Assembly (NCBI RefSeq): GCF_958979055.1
Contig: NC_084889.1
Span: 806,001-870,000, forward strand
Source of the DNA: Alnus glutinosa
Lineage: Eukaryota > Streptophyta > Magnoliopsida > Fagales > Betulaceae
DNA length: 64,000 nucleotides
Direction: 5' to 3'
The position numbers and the translations under genes were made by a program. Below are positions 58,901-64,000 of the stretch, piece after piece. The stretch's first letter is position 1. Each line of letters begins with the position of its first letter. Below the pieces are notes generated by a model. It was not told the DNA's origin and made no database searches. It saw only the letters and a list, made by a program, of their open reading frames with translations.

Positions 58901-61900
58901 GCCTTGAGAGCTCTTCAAAAATTCATCATCCAGCCTCGGCAGCTCCCTATCTTCCATTTCAGGTACTTGGAGATCAGAGAAAACAAACTCCCTTGTGATT
59001 TCCCCACAACTTTTGCAACTCTTCAGCGTCTCAACAAACGCAAGGAAGCGTCTTCTTTCCTCAATAAACTGTCCCCGCTGCTGCTTGAGCTTCCTGCTAA
59101 GACTGCCAAGCTCATCAATATCTTTACGCATTTCAAGTTGGTTTACTTCCAGCTGCTTCTGGTTCAATTTAAGTTCCTCTCTTTCCTTCTGTATTCTATG
59201 CTTTTCAGACTTCACTTCTTCCCATTGCCTCTCAGCAACTTCATTCAAATGATTAATATTATTATGCACTTTCTCTCTCTCCTCCTCAAAAGCTGTTTCC
59301 ATTTCCTGCAGGTGCTTCTCCATTTGTTCACGTCTTTTCTGCAAATCAGTCTCAAGATCCCTTCTCTGCAATTCAAACTCTTGAAGCATTTGACTATGCT
59401 CATTCTCAGCTTTCTCAGACAAAGCTAGTTGTTCATGCTTCATTAAGGAAGCAAACGATTCTTTCTCCTGTTGAAGAGCTTCCAACTCCCTCTTTATATT
59501 TTCATGCATTGCATGTTTCTCTTTTTTCAACCTTTCTTCTTCAGAGTGCTGCAATTTCTCCAATTTTTCTCTCTCTTCAACAATTTGCCTTAGCTCCCTA
59601 CTAACATCAGCTCTTTTATCATCCAACACTTCCCACTCTTTCTCAAACTTGTCTCGTTCTTGTTTTAAATCTTCACCTTCCTTCAAAAGCAGCTCCTTTT
59701 GAACTCTGTAATTCTCTATCTCCTGTTTCAATTGTGACTGCATATGGAGATGTTCTGACCTCTCGTTCTTAGTTATCCTCAGTTTCTCACTCTCTTCATG
59801 AATTTGCTGCTTCTGCTGAGTATTCTCATTCCTTACCTTCTCAATCTCATCTCTGAGAATTTGCAGTCTCTCTTGATCAGCAATTATTTGTTGCTTTTCT
59901 GCCTCCAGCCTTTTCTCATCAGCTTTCACAGCCTTTTCTATCTCTTTACAAGTTTTCGTCTTAGTCTCAATGTCCTTCTCTTTCTCATTCAATCTCTCTT
60001 GTCTCTTATCCAACACCTGCTCTTGTTTTTTCAACTTTTCTTTCTCATGGTTGATCTTAACCTTCCTCTGCTCCACATCATCTAACTTGCTACTAAATTC
60101 CTCATTAAGGGATTTCCTTTTTTCTTCTAGCTCCAGCTCAAACTCCTGCATTTTTGCATCCAGAATAGCCCTTTGCTCGTCAAGAAGCTTCTGAATCTCC
60201 ACCTGTAACATAAACCAGATGTATGAAATGTCAGACTGCTGAATCAATCAGACTACCAAAAGCTATTCAAGTCCTTTAGGCATAAATAACACCATAAACA
60301 ATACACAGGAGGACCCTACTTGATCAATAAGACCTGAAACACACACCTACACAAACAGGGCAGATAGGTTTCTTTATCATTCAGAATAGCTATCACTGTC
60401 TTCCATATCACAAGTTGAAGCATCTAATTTAAATCATGTGCAAACATGCATCTCATTCTCAGAAAAGATATCATCCAGTTGTTCATAATCATCTCCATAA
60501 CAACTCAGGTGTCAGAATCCAAGCCACTATCTAAGGATAGATAACATTGTAAGCCTAGCATGATAAGAGTTCTCATTGATTTTATGACACTCGCTCCCAT
60601 TCAATCAGCGTACATTAAGCACTTACCCATATGCACACAGCATACCATCACTAAACGACAGTAGGTCCAACCTTTCAAGATTATTTTTTCTTGATAAGTA
60701 AAGCAAAATAAAAATTGTTGAGTCAACTTTTACTAAGCAGGAAAAAAAAAAAGTGTTGGAACTCACTCTTTCTCTAGCATTAAGCTTTCCTTCCAACACA
60801 AGTAATTCCTTCTCCTTCGTCTCAAGGAAGCTTCTCAGAGAGTCGGCTTTCTGCAATCAAATTAACAAAACAAAAGAGCTATTTTTTTTTATAACAAAAC
60901 AAAGGAATTATTAACAAGCTTTAGATGAATTAAACCATTAAAACAGCTCAACCGAACAAGAGACCCACTTTCTCTTCTAAAACCAAGTCCTCCAGTCTTT
61001 TCTTGATATTATCTTCCTTCTCTTTCAATGTTGAGTTAGATAAATCGATCTTCTTTTGAGCCTCTTCGAGGTCCCTCTCTTTCTGCTTAAGAGTTGCATC
61101 TACTTGATTAGTCCTCTCCTCTCTTTCATTAAAGATTCTTCTGCTCTTGCATAGCCTCTCCTCCCCTTCCTGTAGTTTCCTCTCCCACTCTCGCAAGTCT
61201 TCTCTTTGTTTATAAAAAATTTCCTTATGTGCTTCTTGCCTAAGCGCAATTGGAAGACATGTAAGTATAATGCAAAACACCAATTGCAGCGAGTTGCATG
61301 CTCAATGAAGTGTGTGTGTGCGCCTCTGTGTAACCAGTGTATGTTGTCTATATATGATCATTAACTGTCACATTAAAGATGCGCTGAGCATAAAGCATAC
61401 TCAGTTGTTAAGGATAGACGCTCCCTCTGGAGAACACTTTCATGAGCCTCCACCTTTTGCAATCTCATCTCCAATTCTGACCTCTTTCGGTTTACCTCAG
61501 CAAGCTTGGCTTCAGCAGCATGCAATTTTTCCTCGACCTCCAAAGATTTCTCTTCAGTTCCAACAACCAAAGCATCTGCATTAGTCAACTTTGTCTCAGA
61601 TGCAAGCTTAACTTGGTCACGCTCCTCTTGAATTTCACGCAGAGCCTTTTCAAGCTGCATTGAAGATACACATGACCAAGATATCAATAAGGAAGACACC
61701 AAGATAGTAAATTACACTCCAAGTACAAAAACAAAATAACCCAAAGTAATAGAAAGAGCAAATTGAAACACATTCCTTCAATTCTTTAAATTAAAAAGCA
61801 GCATTCAGTGGTGGCTATATCTAAATGTCAACTTGTTACAAAGATGGTACAGAATCAGGAAAGCAGCAACCCGGGAACAGAACTATAGCAGAAACAAATT

Positions 61901-63504
61901 TATTCCACCAGGAAGGCATTGAAGAATGCAAAAAGATCTCCAATTCAGACTTGATTAAGATGGCAAGGATATTTATTAAGAATCACACATTTAACAAAAA
62001 TCTGTAGAATATATATATATAATGCACAGACATATCTATTCACATATATACGATTAAAAAACACATTACAAATATCATAGCCTTGGTACTCATGGACACT
62101 CATGCCTATCAAGATCATAAATAGTGGGCAACCATAAACAACCAGGATGATGGGACAACTTTGAGACTAAAGAAAAGATAGAAAGCAGTAGCATACATCT
62201 CTCACACACTGCTTCTCAGCACTCAATGCTTTTCTCAAATTCTCCCCTCGCTTCTCAACTTCAGATAATGCAATCAAGTGTGCAGACTGTTCACGTTTGA
62301 GGATCTCCTCAGTTTCTGCTTGTGCCTGCCTCAATTCTTCGTACTTCGATGTCCACTCTTTATTCTCAATCAAGAGAAGCCCCATGTTGTACTGGTAGTC
62401 ATAAAGCTGCCCAAAAGAGTAGTTTATTAGACGATGTAAGACAATTCCTCTAGTACAAGGCTTTGCCAAAGAATTCCAAAGTATAACGTATAATACAGAA
62501 GTAACAGAGGATCATGCAACACAAAGAACAGAAATATAAGGCAATGGCTCCCACAAAAATAAACATGTACAACTTTCTCTGGAATGTAATAATTGCTCCC
62601 ACAAAAATAAACATGTACAACTTTCTCTGGAATGTAATAATTGCTCCCACAAAATGTGTTGATTTTGCTAGCGATATTTAAAGAAATTATCCTCACTTTC
62701 AAAAAGAGGGGCATCCAAAGGATAAACCCAACGAAGTGGTCAATGTGCAGAACTCCGAAAAGGGTAACAAAACCAATAAATTGATTCCTACAAAAATATT
62801 TTCCTAGAAACTCTTCCTACTTGGCAGCAATATTTCCAATCCATAAACCTCCATATACACCCTCAATTCCCCTATAACACAAATTACTAACACCTATTCG
62901 CTCAAAATTATGGAAAAACTAGAACCGAATCAACAAAATTGAACATCACCCATTTATCAAAATTTAACATATTCCAAGCCCATCACTGTACACCAACCCA
63001 AACATCGAAAAGAAATTCAATAACGTTCACACACCCCTTCAATTTCCTAGTAACACAAATTACCAACATCCATTCCCCTCTGAATTTTACAAAAACTAAA
63101 ACCTAATCAACAAAATTGAACATCGCCCACTAATCAGAATTTAACGCATTCCAGACCCACCCATCAAAGTGAACCAACCCCAGAACGTAGAAAAAAGAGA
63201 ATCAATTAACCTCGCTCTGAAGCTTCGAGATCTTCTCCAAGAGCGCCTGGCGGTCTTTCCTCTCCATGGCTGCCTCGTCCAGCAATCCGGCCTCCCTCAA
63301 CCGCTTCCAGTCCTCCATACTCTCCGTCCCCAACCCTGCCGCCCCGTCACCGCTCAGCGAACGCAGCGGCGGCGGAGGCGCCGAGCCGTCAGCAAACGCC
63401 ACGGCCTTGCCCTTCGCCGCCGCACTCAACGGGTTCGTAGCAGAGTTCCTCTGCGCCGGCGACACCGGCCACGCCTTCCTCTGCGGCGTCGTTGTCGTGA
63501 ACAT
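55913..63504 (-). CDS. CRWN1: CRWN1/NMCP1-type nuclear lamina coiled-coil protein
   Basis: Eight exons give 1,215 aa: 63,211-63,504; 62,197-62,406; 61,401-61,654; 60,969-61,239; 60,767-60,850; 58,101-60,202; 56,249-56,462; 55,913-56,131. All phases close. The protein starts [13 protein letters not shown] (the TPQR head of the family). A very long coiled coil follows from about 95 to 760, opening with [20 protein letters not shown]. Then come [17 protein letters not shown] (a conserved CDK-type site), a basic nuclear-localisation cluster (GGRRKRRQ, about 1,044), an acidic tail and the conserved terminus [24 protein letters not shown] proteins line the inner nuclear envelope and set nuclear size, shape and chromatin compaction. 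The exon 7 acceptor (GATCAG) is the weakest junction, chosen because it alone keeps frame. Length suits CRWN1 of trees. Confidence 0.95.
57271..57362 (-). mobile_element. LINE 3'-end fragment (minus orientation)
   Basis: A T-run followed by GGGATAAGCAATTAATTG and a CCCTGATGTACAGGAAGTAT segment reads, in inverse, like the 3' end of plant L1 LINEs. Short, in CRWN1 intron 6; target duplication not found. Confidence 0.4.
57569..57802 (+). mobile_element. 5'-truncated LINE in CRWN1 intron 6
   Basis: A 234-bp insertion ends TTGTATACTCTCTGTGTAC...AATTACTTACCC plus an A-tail, the typical 3' end of plant L1 LINEs. It is bounded by a perfect 13-bp duplication TAAGTCTAGATTT (57,556-57,568 and 57,803-57,815). 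It lies antisense to the gene. Confidence 0.85.
62547..62642. repeat. 48-bp perfect tandem duplication in CRWN1 intron 1
   Basis: Units 62,547-62,594 and 62,595-62,642, each starting GCTCCCACAAAAATAAAC. Intronic. Confidence 0.95.
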
Positions 63505-64000
63505 TTGCGAACTCCGCCGAATAGTAAACCAAGAAAGAAAGAACAGACAGTGAAAACGCTTTCTTGAAACCCCTAGAATCCCCGAGAGATCCCGCTGTTC
63601 CGTACAGCGTCGATGTAGCCAAAACCGAAATTAAAATATCAGCAGTTTCAACAGGGAATTCGGCGTGTATTTGAATCGAAGGAACGGAGCATTTGAATTG
63701 AACCACCGGTTGGTTCTTTTAGTTCCTCCTTTTTTTCTTTTTTTCTTTTTTCTTTTTTTCTGAGAACTCCAGAGTTTTTTTAACGAGTGGGGTGCGGGTG
63801 CGAGGAAGGCTTGCGTTCTTTGTTTCCTTGTCGGCCCTTGGCTGCCCTTGATACGACGTCGGTGTACTTATGCGGGCCCATTCGGCCAATTCTGGGCCTT
63901 GTGGTTTTCCATTAGAGTTGCCCCAACTTGAATAAATGCATGCTAACTTTTACACTCTCTTTTTTTTTTTGGAAAAAACTAATTCTCATATATCAACAAC
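63505..64000 (-). promoter_or_regulatory. CRWN1 promoter and leader region
   Basis: Upstream of the ATG there are TGGGCC/GGCCCA words (63,871-63,900), like the site II elements of plant housekeeping and cell-cycle genes, and a CT-rich tract (63,721-63,760) that could be part of the leader. No TATA box stands out. Confidence 0.4.

Noticed and set aside
58904..59428. 174-codon plus-strand frame rich in Leu/Phe
   Set aside because: Antisense shadow of the CRWN1 coiled-coil exon; its composition is dictated by Glu/Lys codons on the other strand.
1..64000. CRISPR arrays, bacterial operons, phage or endogenous viral genes, tRNA genes
   Set aside because: No spaced short direct repeats, viral frames or tRNA cloverleaf boxes were seen on either strand; the TGGTATCAGAGC matches are retrotransposon primer sites.

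Overview
The window is nuclear DNA of a flowering plant, most likely a woody rosid eudicot. The genes have short exons with GT-AG introns, the intergenic DNA is very AT-rich, and every recognisable protein belongs to a plant family (GEM-like GRAM proteins, an IDA-like peptide, a PII-2-type LRR protein, sucrose synthase, CRWN/NMCP1). Cassandra retrotransposons, Harbinger/hAT/Mutator-type MITEs and long AT microsatellites are common. I cannot name the species from sequence alone; a Fagales-like tree is only a guess.

Layout: (1) 1-9,210 is a recent tandem duplication of a block carrying a three-exon GEM-like GRAM gene (2,516-3,518 and 7,901-8,904, + strand). The two copies differ by four residues out of 233. 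They are told apart by private insertions: a solo LTR with a 5-bp target duplication in unit 1 and a hairpin element in unit 2. A Cassandra element and a foldback element lie between the units. A third, diverged GEM-like gene (11,402-12,831) keeps its GRAM exons, but its 5' exon region is broken by an in-frame stop. (2) 14,590-16,560 holds an LTR relic and a three-LTR tandem Cassandra array. (3) 17,905-18,168 (-) encodes an IDA-like (IDL) peptide precursor. (4) 20,000-29,500 has no convincing gene; it holds several short transposons, four of which can be given termini or target duplications. (5) 29,582-31,609 (-) is a PII-2-like secreted LRR gene, with a frameshifted duplicate of its promoter and first exon at 34,555-35,010. 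(6) 35,365-39,626 (-) is a complete 13-coding-exon, 805-aa sucrose synthase. (7) 40,389-42,226 is a hAT-like repeat region carrying rearranged fragments of a condensin SMC4 gene. (8) 42,871-48,606 is a 2.4-2.5 kb tandem array with two intact copies of an unrecognised secreted/membrane proline-rich gene and a truncated third unit. (9) 49,886-55,236 holds Harbinger-like and Mutator-like elements and a duplicated palindromic block. (10) 55,913-63,504 (-) is a complete eight-exon CRWN1/NMCP1 gene (1,215 aa), with a 5'-truncated LINE in intron 6.

The genes do not form a pathway. They are independent plant loci: sugar cleavage (SUS), nuclear lamina (CRWN1), extracellular signalling (IDL, PII-2-like), ABA/stress-type GRAM proteins, and one orphan family. 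The strongest structural themes are local duplication followed by decay, and gene-fragment capture by DNA transposons. A GC-rich palindromic cassette also recurs inside elements with unrelated termini.
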